This document shows, in pieces, positions 9,490-19,842 of a stretch of 64,000 nt of DNA. The notes under the pieces were generated by a model. It had not been told where the DNA came from and did not search any database. It was given only the letters and a program-made list of their open reading frames with translations. The first letter of the stretch is position 1; the number at the start of each line of letters is the position of its first letter. A program made the translations under genes and the position numbers. Source of the stretch: Sinohyriopsis cumingii (Eukaryota > Mollusca > Bivalvia > Unionida > Unionidae); assembly GCA_028554795.2 (NCBI GenBank), contig JAPYKE020000279.1, forward strand, positions 496,001 through 560,000, in the 5' to 3' direction.

Positions 9490-10372
9490 TAGTTTCATGG
9501 CGCATTTGCCTGAATTAAGCTGTCCATTTCTTCTATGATTCATCAGAATTGTCTCGATCCTTGTTATGCTTGCCAATGCGAAAACTCATTGTCTAGGAGA
9601 ATGTCCTGCCAACTTATCCTCTGTGTTTTCTTCATGCAGCCAATGTGAAAATAGTTCAGCTTTTTGGCATGACGTCTGTATACCATTCGAATTTATCGTG
9701 CATACAGCAGGGTCGGCATTACAATAGCTTTGTTGACATTTAGGCTTGTTTGCAGATTGATCCCTATGCGCTCTTCTAATTTGCTTATAGTCTGCCAAAG
9801 ACCACATTTACTTGAGCCGTTTCGGTGTTGCTTTCATCATAGATGTGAATTGCACCTGACAGTGTACTGCTGAGTTAGTTGAACTTATCCACTACCTCGA
9901 GAGTTTAGCCATTTTACTGTGATGGTAGGTTCTACATAAGGCTTTCCTGTTGTAGGTTGGTTTAGCACCAATGTCCTACTTATACTGATTGTGAGAGCAA
10001 CACTGTTTCAAGCTGAAGCGAATTAGTCTATACAAATATTGGTCCCAAGCCCGAGTCGTTCTGGAGGTTGGCCAGGATTTTTTTTTAGGGTGGCAAAACT
10101 TATCAGAAGGTGGAAATGGAGTCGTGAGACTCAGAAAGAATATATTGTAGGGTCGGGGCCAAAAGAGGTTGGTAACCATTGCCATACATATTTTTGCATA
10201 ACAGACACAGATTTGGGATTCAAGAACAGTCACTGTCTTTAACATTTTGCCTTTAGTCTCCTCCAACTGAATGGAATGCCATCAATTCGGTACCTGATAT
10301 CAACCCTTTTGTCACAGCCACGGTAAGCACCAGTAAGCATAACAGCGAACATCATACTGAAGAGGGGCTTCT
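9490..10372 (-). mobile_element. Decayed RTE-like LINE reverse-transcriptase relic
   Basis: In shifting minus-strand frames the relic reads LFSMMFAVMLTGAYRG near 10355-10300, then a GKPYVEPTI-like stretch near 9935, STLSGAIHIYDE near 9850, KAIVMPTLLYA near 9715 and KKLNYFHIGC near 9640. These follow, in order, the C-terminal half of the RT ORF common in mollusc and flatworm genomes (LFSMMFSAML, VDKFTYLGSTLSR, LPTLLYG-ETWT, LNHFH). Stops and frameshifts are frequent, so it is old and inactive. The clade call is tentative. Confidence 0.72.
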
Positions 10373-11378
10373 TTGACTTCTTTGGCGACTGGATGGTTGT
10401 GATACATCATTTTAACTTCCTTCATTTACTGAATATCGCAACTACGAATTTTGTCTGGTTTAGTATCACGGAAATAAATTAATTTTCATTGTAATTATTA
10501 GCACTTTTTCACATTTTAGTAAAGGGCATGACGCAATTATTTGTCCTCCAAAAGATAAATTATGGACTAAAATTATCATCTGTCTTCACCAAAGGTATAT
10601 TATTCAGTTCGTACATTAAATAGGGTCTTCTTCTATGTTTATGCTGCAGCTCCTTATCTTATTTGGCTGGATGTTTTCATTTCTTCTAAAATAAATGACA
10701 CACATGTAAAGCCTTGATGTAGTTTCAAACATTACCCACCAGCCCCACCTCCTTCCTCAAACAGCGTTCAGCTATCGGGTGTATTTCATCTGGATGTTGA
10801 AGGATGGAACTTTGCTTTTATGACGAGAAACCCTCTTGTTATAAAACTTTCCACCTACGTGTTTTATTAAAACCATTTCTATATTTCTTCAGATATCCTA
10901 CCAAAGTTGTTATAAGCGACAACGACTACTTTCTATCTTTTGTAAGCACCTGTACTGCATGATAATCAGTTTAAATTATCTTCTTGATACCAAATATTCT
11001 ATATTGCTCATTTCTTATGAAAGTGGCCTTAAGTTCCAGGATCAGGTCAGTAAACAATATAAAGTAGCCATCTGGTCTAAATATTATTTGCATTTTGGTA
11101 GATTTAGAACAATATTTAATATAGTACATATACATATTTTAACACAGCCGTATAGCAGTGTTGGAGACAAACCAAGATAAGGATACATATTCTCTCTCCA
11201 ATATTGATGGGATTTGTACCTGCGCACAACGTTATGTGAAGATGCATCATTCAATCCTTGGCGACTTTAAAATGCCGACTACAAATCTTCAGTAATTCAT
11301 TGAAGACGGTATATAACATCATATACTAGAAAAGGGTGCGACGTCCTAATTACAATAATGTACATTAAGGCTAACCTC
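10373..11378. other. Unrecognised spacer left of the LINE
   Basis: AT-rich, with no recognised gene. Unit A lacks 33 bp here (junction 11075/11076) relative to B (27625-27657), C and D; both breakpoints share gg. The 60 bases before the LINE form a short open plus-strand frame that may be the 5' side of the coding-like relic at 17144. Equivalents are 26922-27960, 43492-44530 and 60060-61098. Confidence 0.6.
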
Positions 11379-11392
11379 AAGTATAAAAAGGA
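11379..11392. repeat. Left target-site duplication of the LINE
   Basis: The sequence aagtataaaaagga is repeated exactly at 17130-17143 on the far side of the element. Confidence 0.93.
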
Positions 11393-11672
11393 TTGATTGA
11401 TTGATTGATTGTTTGTTTTTTAACGGCGCATCAGCACTGTTAGGCTATTTAGCGCCAAACAAAGTGTTATTTGTATAATCTTTTAAAACTTATAAAAGGT
11501 CCTATATCGACCAGCGATATAAAAGAACAAATGGTTGAAATTAAAAACGGTAAGATGGTAACGGTGCAAAATAAAGCTTCCCGATCAACGGGAAATGTAA
11601 AAAAGATGAATAAGTATTAAAATGGGACGGTATATATATTGCATAAAACTGCACAAGGTGATAGCATAAAAG

Positions 11673-12548
11673 TCAGAGTTTAGAGTAAATATTTACGGCT
11701 TTCAGGAACTCTATAATACGAGTGATGTTTACAGTATCAAAAAGTTCTTTCATGCCATGCACTTTGTAATAACGATCGCGCGTAGGTTGTAGGTCAAAGC
11801 ACTCTATCATAAAGTGCTTGACAGTGAATGGTTCATTGCAAGAAACGCACTCTGGTGGGTCTTCACCTTTTAGTATGTGGGTGTGGGTGATATAAGTATG
11901 ACCAATTCGGATTCTTGCTATGACTATCTCCTCCCTACGAATGGTTCTGTAGGAAGGAGTCCATTCTCCTAGAGTTGGCTTGATTGCATGAAGTTTGTTA
12001 TTCACGGCATCATTCCATGATGCCTGCCACTTCTGACGAAAGAACTTTCTGATACAAGGTTTAAAATCAGTATATGGTATTTTAAAATCAGATGGTTCTT
12101 GAGTAAGGGCCATTTTAGCAGCGCGATCTGCTTTTTCGTTACCTTTAATGCCAATGTGGCTAGGTAACCAACAGTATATTATATTGTGGGAGACACTCAG
12201 CTCGGCATCTTTGAAGAGTATGTTTTTTAATAATGGGTTCTCCAGTTTTCTATTGTGTAGTGACTGGAGTCCTGATAGCGAGTCGGAGAATATGATACTG
12301 TTTAAAATATGTTTCTTTTCTATATGTTGCAGAGCAAGGTCTATTGCTCTGATTTCGGCTGTAAAAATTGATGCTCCATTTGGTAAACGAACTTGCGTTG
12401 TATGATTTCCACAAACAAAGGCTGCAGCAACCTTTTCCTCATCCTTTGATCCTTCAGTGTAAATTCTGGTGTAGTTTTTAAATTCGGTGAGGAGTTCATC
12501 GTAAGAGTTGTGGAAGATAGAAGGGTTTGTTTCGGATTTTTTTTCCAT
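11673..12548 (-). pseudogene. LINE ORF2, RNase H and C-terminal zinc-knuckle part
   Basis: 291 codons open. RNase H signatures: YTEGS (30-34), TAE (63-65), FSDS (87-90), and HIGIKGNEKAD (131-141) carrying the last acidic residue. The first catalytic position is Glu (TEGS) where the family normally has Asp (TDGS). A C-x2-C-x7-H-x4-C motif (C234, C237, H245, C250) follows, as in I/Jockey ORF2 C-termini. The frame joins RT only through a run of eight A on the minus strand (12537-12544); one base is extra, so it is out of frame in every unit. Confidence 0.9.
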
Positions 12549-14482
12549 CGTGTAGCGTAAAACGTACTTTTGGTTGTTTAATTAGCCAGGGTGGTGTTTC
12601 GGAGATGGATGTTTTTTGAATTTTAGAAAGATCTATATTTGTAGTGTCAAGGCTGGATGATATTCTAATGCCAAAGGAAGGTATGGCGTTTGGTTTATTT
12701 TCGTATAAAGTTTTGTATTTGGGTTGAAAAACAGCCGAGAAAGCAGGATTCAGAGGGTTTGATTTTAATTTGAGAGCATACTGTGCGGAAAGCATTTCTC
12801 TACGATGCGATAACGGTGGTTCATTCGCCTCAGCTAGAAGGCTTTCACACGGGGATGTTTTAAATGCTCCCAGAGCCAGTCTTATTCCCTGATGATGAAT
12901 TGGATCAAGCATTTTAAGATACGATTTTCTGGCTGAACCATACACAACGCAACCATAGTCCAGTTTGGAGCGAATAAACGTTCTGTATAAATTTAGGATG
13001 ACTTTTCTATCAGCACCCCAGTCAGTGTGCGCTACTACTTTAAGTAGGTTAAGTGCTTTTAAGCATTTAGCTTTTAAGTTCTTTAGGTGTGGAATAAAGG
13101 TCAGTTTTCTGTCAAAGATTATACCTAATAATTTGGTTTCCTCAACAACTGGAATAGGTGTTCCATTCCAGCGTGAGGTTCGGTTCATCGTGATGTTTTC
13201 GTAACTGACAGAAATGCATGCATACCGTTTTTAATTTCGAGAATTTGAAACCGTTTGCATTGGCCCAATTTTGAATTTTGTTTATATTTTGCTGCAGTTG
13301 TCTTTCAATTGTATGCATGTGCTTTGACCGATAACATATTAGAAAATCATCAACGTATAAAGAGCAATCCACACCAGGAGTCAAACACTTGGTGATGCTA
13401 TTAATTTTGATGTTAAAGAGCGTCACAGATAAAATACTGCCCTGGGGCACACCCATCTCTTGCTCGTGCAGATCGGAGAGGGTAGAGCCCACTCGTACTT
13501 TGAATTCTCTGTCTGAGAGGAAGTTGGATATGAAAGAGGGCAGACGGCCTTTTCGACCTAGATCGTTCAGGTCATTTAGTATCCCGTACTTCCATGTCGT
13601 GTCATAGGCCTTTTCTAAATCAAAGAAAACCGCTACTAAATGTTCTTTCTTAATAAATGCATCGCGAATAAATGTTTCCAGTCTAACCAGATGATCATTG
13701 GTGCTCCGGCCATATCGAAAGCCACTTTGGAAAGGAGATATTAAATTGTTAGTTTCCAAATACCAGACAAGCCGAGAATTGATCATTCGTTCCATTGTTT
13801 TGCACACACAGCTTGTGAGTGCAATTGGTCGATAGCTGTTGGGGTCTTCGCTATCTTTACCGGGTTTGGGGACTGGTATTACAGTTGCTTCTTTCCAGAT
13901 TTTTGGTACATTACCAGTAATCCATAAATCATTGAAGAGTTTCAAAAGAGATGTTAAAGATGATTCTGGAAGGTGTTTCAAAAACTGGTAATGTATTTCG
14001 TCAGGCCCAGCGGAAGTATCATGGGCCTTATCTAAAGCCTCGCTAAGCTCCGATAGTGAGAACAATTGATTATAACTTTCCGAGTTGTTGGATGTGAATT
14101 TTAAACGTGACTTTTCTTTTTGAGTTTTAAGTTTTCGGAAGGCTTCTGAATAATTAGATGATGAGGAATTTTTCGAGAAACTGTCAGCAAGAATATTTGC
14201 AATGTCACGTTTTGAACTAAAGTTATTATTGTTCAGTGTCAGATGTCGGAGAGGGTTTTGTTTTCTCTTTCCGTTTATTTTGCGTATAGTGTCCCAAACT
14301 TTCTTAACAGAGGAACGAGAGTTTAAAGAAGAAACATATTTCTTCCATGATGCTCTTTTACTTTCTTTGATTGTGCGGCGAGCTTTGGCCCGGACAATGC
14401 GATATATATTTAAGTTTTCGGGCGTCGGGTGATTATTGAATTTTTTTAATGCTTCTCGGCGTTGCAGTATGGCTTCCTTACA
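12496..14482 (-). pseudogene. LINE ORF2, reverse-transcriptase part (with +1 insertion in unit A)
   Basis: The frame is open from about 14482 through the linker and RT. Motifs: SAGPDEIHY, SYRPIALTS, FDLEKAYDTTW, GVPQGSILS and the catalytic YVDD. In unit A an extra T near 13166 splits it into two frames (14065-13142 and 13188-12496). Units B and D keep this portion open. Upstream it is out of frame with the endonuclease because of a one-base insertion near 14483. Confidence 0.9.
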
Positions 14483-15356
14483 ATTCCTTAGTGAGCCAAG
14501 GTTTTAGGGTTCTTATACAGTTTGTTGAGGACTTGGGGATAGATTCTTCTGCAATGGCGGTTAAAATAGATGTAAAATGCTGAATGGGATCGTTAACATT
14601 GAAAACTGTATCCTCATTCAGCCTAGTTTTACAGAATGTTTCGAACTTGGCCCAGTCGGCCTTCTTTAAATTCCATTGTGGAATTACTTCATCAATGGTA
14701 GAGTTATGATTTACAAGGGAGATTGGGAAGTGATCGCTGCTGTGAAGGTCATCAGCGACCTTCCATTCATAGTCCAAAAGCAGCGAAGGAGAACAAATTG
14801 TCAAATCGATGCATGTGTATGTACCCGTGCCTGGGTGTAAATATGTAGGTGTTTTGGTATTATATAGACACAGATCGTGTCTAGAAATAAGGTCTTCAAC
14901 TTTGTGAGCTCTGTCACTTATATGATTCGATCCCCATAAAATGTTATGGGCATTAAAATCCCCGAGTAAAACAAATGGCGCGGGAAGCTGTTGAACAAGG
15001 TCGTCTAATTCGTTTGGTACTAGGTTAGTGTTTGGTGGTAAGTAAATAGAGCAAAATGTAATCACTCGATGTAGAGTGACGCTTACAGCAATGGCTTGTA
15101 AATTGGTATTTAAATGAATGAAGCTATGAGGAGCTCTGTTGTTCACAATAACAGAAACTCCTCCTGATGCCCTATCAACATTTGGAGAGCAGGTGTTAAA
15201 CAGGGAGTAGTTTTTAAATGTGATATTGTCCGTATCTTTCAAGAATGTTTCTTGAAGGCATAGTACCGCAGGATCATGTTCGTTTAAAAGCAGGAGAATA
15301 TCATTGTAATTTGCTTTAAGTCCTCGACAATTCCATTGTATGATAGTGTTTTTCAT
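14478..15356 (-). pseudogene. LINE ORF2, APE-type endonuclease part
   Basis: 292 codons from the ATG at 15356. All active-site blocks are present: QWNCRG (7-12), LQET (34-37), GDFNAH (132-137) and SDHFPI (207-212). This domain nicks target DNA for target-primed reverse transcription. It terminates at a TAA created by the +1 frameshift at the linker to RT, so the endonuclease would be made without RT. It starts 62 bases downstream of the ORF1 stop. Confidence 0.92.
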
Positions 15357-15418
15357 TATAAATTTAAATGAAAGATTGTGGAGCTAGGTTAGACCTTTCG
15401 CAGAGGGAATTTGTTTTG

Positions 15419-16588
15419 TTATTTCTCTGGAGGAAGTACGGGGGTGAATTTTTTGTTTGTAGGTCTGGAGTTCCCTTGAGCGCATGGAGCAGATTCTTCT
15501 GCATCCATGCTCTCAATGTCTCCAAACCTGTTATAAAGTTTGATGGGGTCATCTGACCCCTTTTGTTGCCTGTTTCCATGAGATTTATTTTTGTTTTTTG
15601 GTGATTTAGGTTGCTGGGTATTGCTGAATGTAGTTTGTGTAGATGCCGTGTTTCTCTGTGATTGGTAATGAGGGGTGTTTGAGCTTGGTGTTGAATCGGG
15701 TGCTTCTGTTTGTGTTTGAGCGTCCTTCGTTGTTTTAGGATTGCTCTTCACTACAGTGGAGAAGGATGGGCCAGGATGGGCTGTTTTCGCCTGTACAAGT
15801 TTTCTGGCTTCTGGATAGGGAATATTATTTGTGTATTTTACCCTCTGAATTTCCTTCTCCTGTTTCCAGGTATCGCAATCCTTGGAATTTGCGTGGTGCT
15901 CTTTTCCACAGTTGACACAATGCGGAGTTGCTCTACAGTCAGCTTCCTGATGAGAATTTTCTCCGCATCGGCCACATATTTGGGTTTTAGAACAGCGGTC
16001 TTCGTGATGGCCGTATTTTTGACACTTATAACATCGAAGGGGGTTTGGAATGTAGATGTCAACCTTCACTTGCAAGAAGCCAACTTTGACCACTTTGGGT
16101 ACAGTTGGCTTGTTGAAGTTGAGTACAATGGTGTTGGTGTCCTGCAGGTTATTATTACGTTTGATACGTATTCGACGGACTGCAGTGACACCTTCACTTT
16201 TCATTCCTTCAATGATATCTGCGTCGGTGACTCCAGCCAAGTCACGACAGCGAATCACGCCTTTGGACGTATTGAGTGTGGTGTGAGCGAATGAGGTCAC
16301 TGGAATATCGAAGAAAGTTTTTATCTTCTTGATATTGTCTGTCTGACCTCGTCGCTCACATTCCACGAGAAGGCAACCCGATTTCATTTTTTTGACACTC
16401 TTTGGCGTACCAGTCAAACCTGTAATTGTTTTCTCGATCACAAACGGAGAGAGTGAAGCAAGGGATTTTGCGGCATCTTTAGATTGTATTACCATGAAGC
16501 GTGGAAATGAGTCCACACTACATGGTTCGTCGTCCGAGTCAGATAAAGTTTTCGTACGTTTATTTTGAATTTTTTTGGAAATATCCAT
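15419..16588 (-). CDS. LINE ORF1: gag-like RNA-binding protein
   Basis: 389 residues, uninterrupted. An RRM-like region spans roughly 28-175. Three CCHC-type knuckles follow: C186-C199 (CYKCQKYGHHEDRC), C205-C218 and C224-C238. The C-terminal tail is Ser/Thr/Gln/Lys-rich. ORF1p of this family coats LINE RNA. The ATG at 16588 opens the frame soon after the 5' UTR. It is intact here and in units B and C, in contrast to ORF2. Confidence 0.92.
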   Translation of the reverse strand: MDISKKIQNKRTKTLSDSDDEPCSVDSFPRFMVIQSKDAAKSLASLSPFVIEKTITGLTGTPKSVKKMKSGCLLVECERRGQTDNIKKIKTFFDIPVTSFAHTTLNTSKGVIRCRDLAGVTDADIIEGMKSEGVTAVRRIRIKRNNNLQDTNTIVLNFNKPTVPKVVKVGFLQVKVDIYIPNPLRCYKCQKYGHHEDRCSKTQICGRCGENSHQEADCRATPHCVNCGKEHHANSKDCDTWKQEKEIQRVKYTNNIPYPEARKLVQAKTAHPGPSFSTVVKSNPKTTKDAQTQTEAPDSTPSSNTPHYQSQRNTASTQTTFSNTQQPKSPKNKNKSHGNRQQKGSDDPIKLYNRFGDIESMDAEESAPCAQGNSRPTNKKFTPVLPPEK

Positions 16589-16648
16589 TTTGGCTAGATT
16601 AAAAATTCAGCACCCGTGCTCCCCACCCACCAAGGAGCCCAACAAGGG

Positions 16649-16665
16649 GACACTTTTCAAGTGTC
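16649..16665. other. Hairpin in LINE 5' UTR
   Basis: GACACTT and AAGTGTC form a perfect 7-bp stem with a 3-base loop, 60 bases upstream of ORF1. It is conserved in B and C. Any role in translation or RNA packaging is speculation. Confidence 0.4.
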
Positions 16666-17129
16666 AGGGATACACAGATGCTATACTCAGTTGATAAAAT
16701 TACCTTTGATTGACCTTGAAGTCGCCAATTTCTAAGGTCGGTAAAATTACCCCCGGATTGACCCGTTAAGCCACCGCCTTCTAGAAAGTCTTCTAAGACT
16801 TGGAAAAGGGAAAGATAAAGGACTAGAATACAGGGGCAACGGTGGTATCAAGAGAGATACTAGGAGAAAGATAAAGGAGGTGAGAGAGTAAATAAAGACT
16901 TCCTAGGGCTCGGCGTGACCAGCCGATTTGTCGGAACCGGGCCCATCCCGACCACCCGTCTAAGAGAAGTAGAGGCCAAAGTAGTGTATTGCAGGGAAAG
17001 CCTCTGCTCAACTACCAGGATCCTTTCCTCCCCCGACACGGGACGCAACCCACGGTAAACAGGTTGCCTCTACTTAGTCGCCTTTTACGACACGTAGCGA
17101 GGCACGTCGGGCCAATTCTACAACCCCGG

Positions 17130-17143
17130 AAGTATAAAAAGGA
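17130..17143. repeat. Right target-site duplication of the LINE
   Basis: aagtataaaaagga, an exact copy of 11379-11392. Confidence 0.93.
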
Positions 17144-17590
17144 AGTGTCAAACTCTGCAAGTTATCATCAATAGTATAGCAAGCCTGTCCATCTCTCAGA
17201 TGCTTTCCACAAACCACACCACAGAAAGATTGTAAAACCGATCGTTCCAGAATCAGCCAGTGGTTATTATGAAACATCACAGATGAGAGCAGACCTGCTG
17301 AGGTATTGTGATTTGGCCATTAGATCGAACACGTTTGCTGGGAAAGGGTTAAAATATCTTGACGGACCTATTGTCAAGGCTTTAGCTGCAGTAGAATTTG
17401 TGTACTCTGACGAAGTCGACAGAGTAAAGCTTGAAAAAAATCGAAATCTGTGAATGGTTAAATAAATATTCAGCCTACGTTGAATATGTCAGATGGTTCC
17501 CTTGCTGTCACTTCATTCAAAGGGTGTTGGAACTCTATTCATCACCATGGACACATTCAGAGTGTACCTTTTCATCAGAGAGAATGCAGT

Positions 17591-17595
<5 letters not shown>
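17144..17595 (+). pseudogene. Unrecognised coding-like relic, two frames
   Basis: A plus-strand frame is open from 17175 to the stop at 17451-17453 (92 codons) and reads like real protein (for example SGYYETSQMRADLLRYCDL and FAGKGLKYLDGP). At a run of seven A near 17434-17440 the coding flavour moves to another frame (EWLNKYSAYVEYVRWF), which ends at 17593-17595. A pyrimidine stretch and AG at 17198-17199 could be a splice acceptor. I do not recognise the family. It may be a decayed host exon or an old DNA-transposon fragment. It is on the opposite strand to all the retroelements. Confidence 0.45.
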
Positions 17596-17623
<28 letters not shown>

Positions 17624-18125
17624 TAGAACTTTGTATAGCGCCTCATCTTTAGAAGCTCTAAGCGCTTTACAATATTAGACAACACCTATAAGATAAAAAA
17701 AACATATAATGAAATGATTACAAAAACAAACACCATGAAATTAGAAAACATAAAAAACATGCTGAAAATATTTAAGGTAGGAAACATTATTAGGCTTTAA
17801 GTTTGTTCTTGCAGTCGAAATAAGTGAGTTTTGAGAGCACTCTTGAATGGGATCATTAATGAAATGATTACAAAAACAAACACCATGAAATTAGAAAACA
17901 TAAAAAACATGATGAAAATATTTAAGGTAGGAAACATTATTAGGCTTTAAGTTTGTTCTTGCAGTCGAAATAAGTGAGTTTTGAGAGCACTCTTGAATGG
18001 GATCACTGTGTCTTTGTGTCTAAGTTCAGTGGGCAATTCATTCGACGTTGCTGGGCCCTGGTATGCAAAAGAACGCTGTCCATATGTCTTTGTTTTCAAA
18101 GTGGGAATAATGAGTATAAATTATT
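17593..18125 (-). mobile_element. Decayed CR1/L2-like LINE 3' end (unit B)
   Basis: Counterpart of 1061-1590. The (TAA)n tail is one repeat longer than in unit A, and the 150-bp duplication is at 17707-18005. Confidence 0.7.
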
Positions 18126-19842
18126 TAGTTATAAATATTTTGTAAGGATCAAATAGACCGCACACAACAACTCCTTCGTAAATGGGTTAGAATTCTCGAC
18201 CACCGGCATCTAGGTAGAATAAGAGATTTGATTATTGTGACAGTGGGCAAAAATATATAAAGTATGCTAAATAATGTACTCAGAGAATTTCCTTCTATTG
18301 AGTGTTGTTCACGTTAACGCCGTTATCGATCGACACACTGATTTTGATTTTGGTATTATTTATATTTTTCTGTGCATATAGCCATATAAAAATTCGTTAC
18401 ATGTGAAAAGTGATGATATTTAGTGCGTGTAGACAATTTTGAATGATACGAAAGTCCAAGAGATGGAAGCTTACTAAAACAAGGTTAAGTAGATTGAGTT
18501 TATGACATGAATCGTTTCTCATTTAGTTGCATCTCAGTTAGTGATAACGAATATCTTAAGCTGACTATAGTCGTATGACATGAACTGACTGGACATTCCT
18601 TTCCACTGCCATTTGTTTTTCTTCAGGTTGAAACAATAGATGCATTAATTGAGAAAAGGAAGGAATGATTGTAATTTATAAAAGGAAATATAAATGCATT
18701 GATTCCGGTTTAATAATAAATTAGTGATGTATATGTTCTTTTAAATGGTAATACAGACAAATGCAGTATAGTTGTTATACAAATAGTAATTAAATATATT
18801 TAATAGATCAAAAGATCAAAATGAGCATTTCAATATTTCTTATGCCCATACCAAAAAGCGAAATTTTTTAGAATGTTTTTGGAAGTAAGCAAAGGGCTTC
18901 GAATCTCATTGATCAGACAGTATTTGTAGCTAAAAGCAGGTAGAAATTAGACAAATTTTGAACTTTGAAATGTGATGGTATTGGGTCAACAATTTGGCCT
19001 CATTACTATCTCAGTGATTCCTATGTCTTTTTTTTCAATCCACAATGCCTAACAAGAAACTTAGATAACTAGGTGCTGAAATCGGTTTACTCTCTCTCTC
19101 TCTCTTTCTCCTCCGTGTGCTGAACGCACCCATACCTTCTAAGACTAAAAATTCACTCTAGCTTTGAGTTATTGTACAGTTCCTTTGTATATGGCGCTTC
19201 GAACTGTTCTTAGATATCAAACAAATACTTACAAAATTACCCGTGTGAAATATAAAATAACCGCATTGTTGACGGATAAATTTAAGAGGACAAGCGGAAT
19301 ACCATTGATGCACCTTCTGCTGTTAATCCATTTTTGTTCATCGTATTTCGTCATTACTGCCATTCAAAAGTTGCATACATTTGGTCCATTATATCAATCA
19401 ATAGTCAGATCTTTCATACTAAGCAAAAAAGTAGGATATGTTTCCAGAGTAACGTCGAAAATTAGCACTGTCTGAATCAACATGCAAAACAAGCCGAGAT
19501 CAAGCTGAAATATGAATCAAAGGCTTTTTATGGTACAGTTTAATAAGGACATTTCTTAATTTTCGCCAACCCAAAAGTGTGCCGCACTAAGTTTTCAACG
19601 TTATAGTACATCATAAATATAGTGAATATTTACGAGAATTTGAAGTAGTTAGTTTTAAGATAGACATACTGATACATATTGGAGTAGTAGCACTCTGGCG
19701 ACAACAATGACGCTCGGGCGACAATGGGAACTAACATTACGCCTCTAGTTTGAAAACTAACACTCCCTCGTCAATTTAACATGAACCATATGTTTAACAT
19801 TAGTATGACATTCTGACCTCAAGGGAAAGGATAATGTTGAAC

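Larger units (their letters stand above)
11393..17129 (-). mobile_element. Full-length I-superfamily LINE (5,737 bp)
   Basis: Minus-strand element bounded by perfect 14-bp duplications. The 5' end (right) begins CCGGGGTTGTAGAATTGG and includes GTCGTAAAAGGCGACTAAG, a motif I recall near the 5' end of arthropod and mollusc LINEs. Then come a 541-bp 5' UTR, ORF1 (15419-16588), ORF2 (15356-11673) with endonuclease, RT and RNase H, and a 280-bp 3' UTR ending in a (CAAT)n-type simple tail. The RNase H plus three-knuckle ORF1 place it in the I superfamily (I/Nimb-like). It is structurally complete, but ORF2 is interrupted by frameshifts. Confidence 0.92.
961..17492. repeat. Tandem unit A (16,532 bp)
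   Basis: First complete unit of the array, phased on the tract beginning atggttcccttgctgtcac, which recurs at 17493, 34074 and 50645. It carries more private differences than B, C or D, including a 33-bp deletion at 11075/11076 and several amino-acid changes in gag-pol. Confidence 0.95.

Noticed and set aside
9976-10266. 96-codon minus-strand frame as a gene
   Set aside because: It overlaps the RTE-like relic, whose recognisable blocks lie in several frames; this frame is a chance opening.
11391-11410. gattgatt repeats as a CRISPR-like or satellite array
   Set aside because: It is the simple-sequence 3' tail of the LINE, adjoining the target-site duplication.
15710-16294. 194-codon plus-strand frame opposite LINE ORF1
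   Set aside because: Antisense shadow of ORF1; the hydrophobic composition comes from reading basic, zinc-knuckle codons in reverse.
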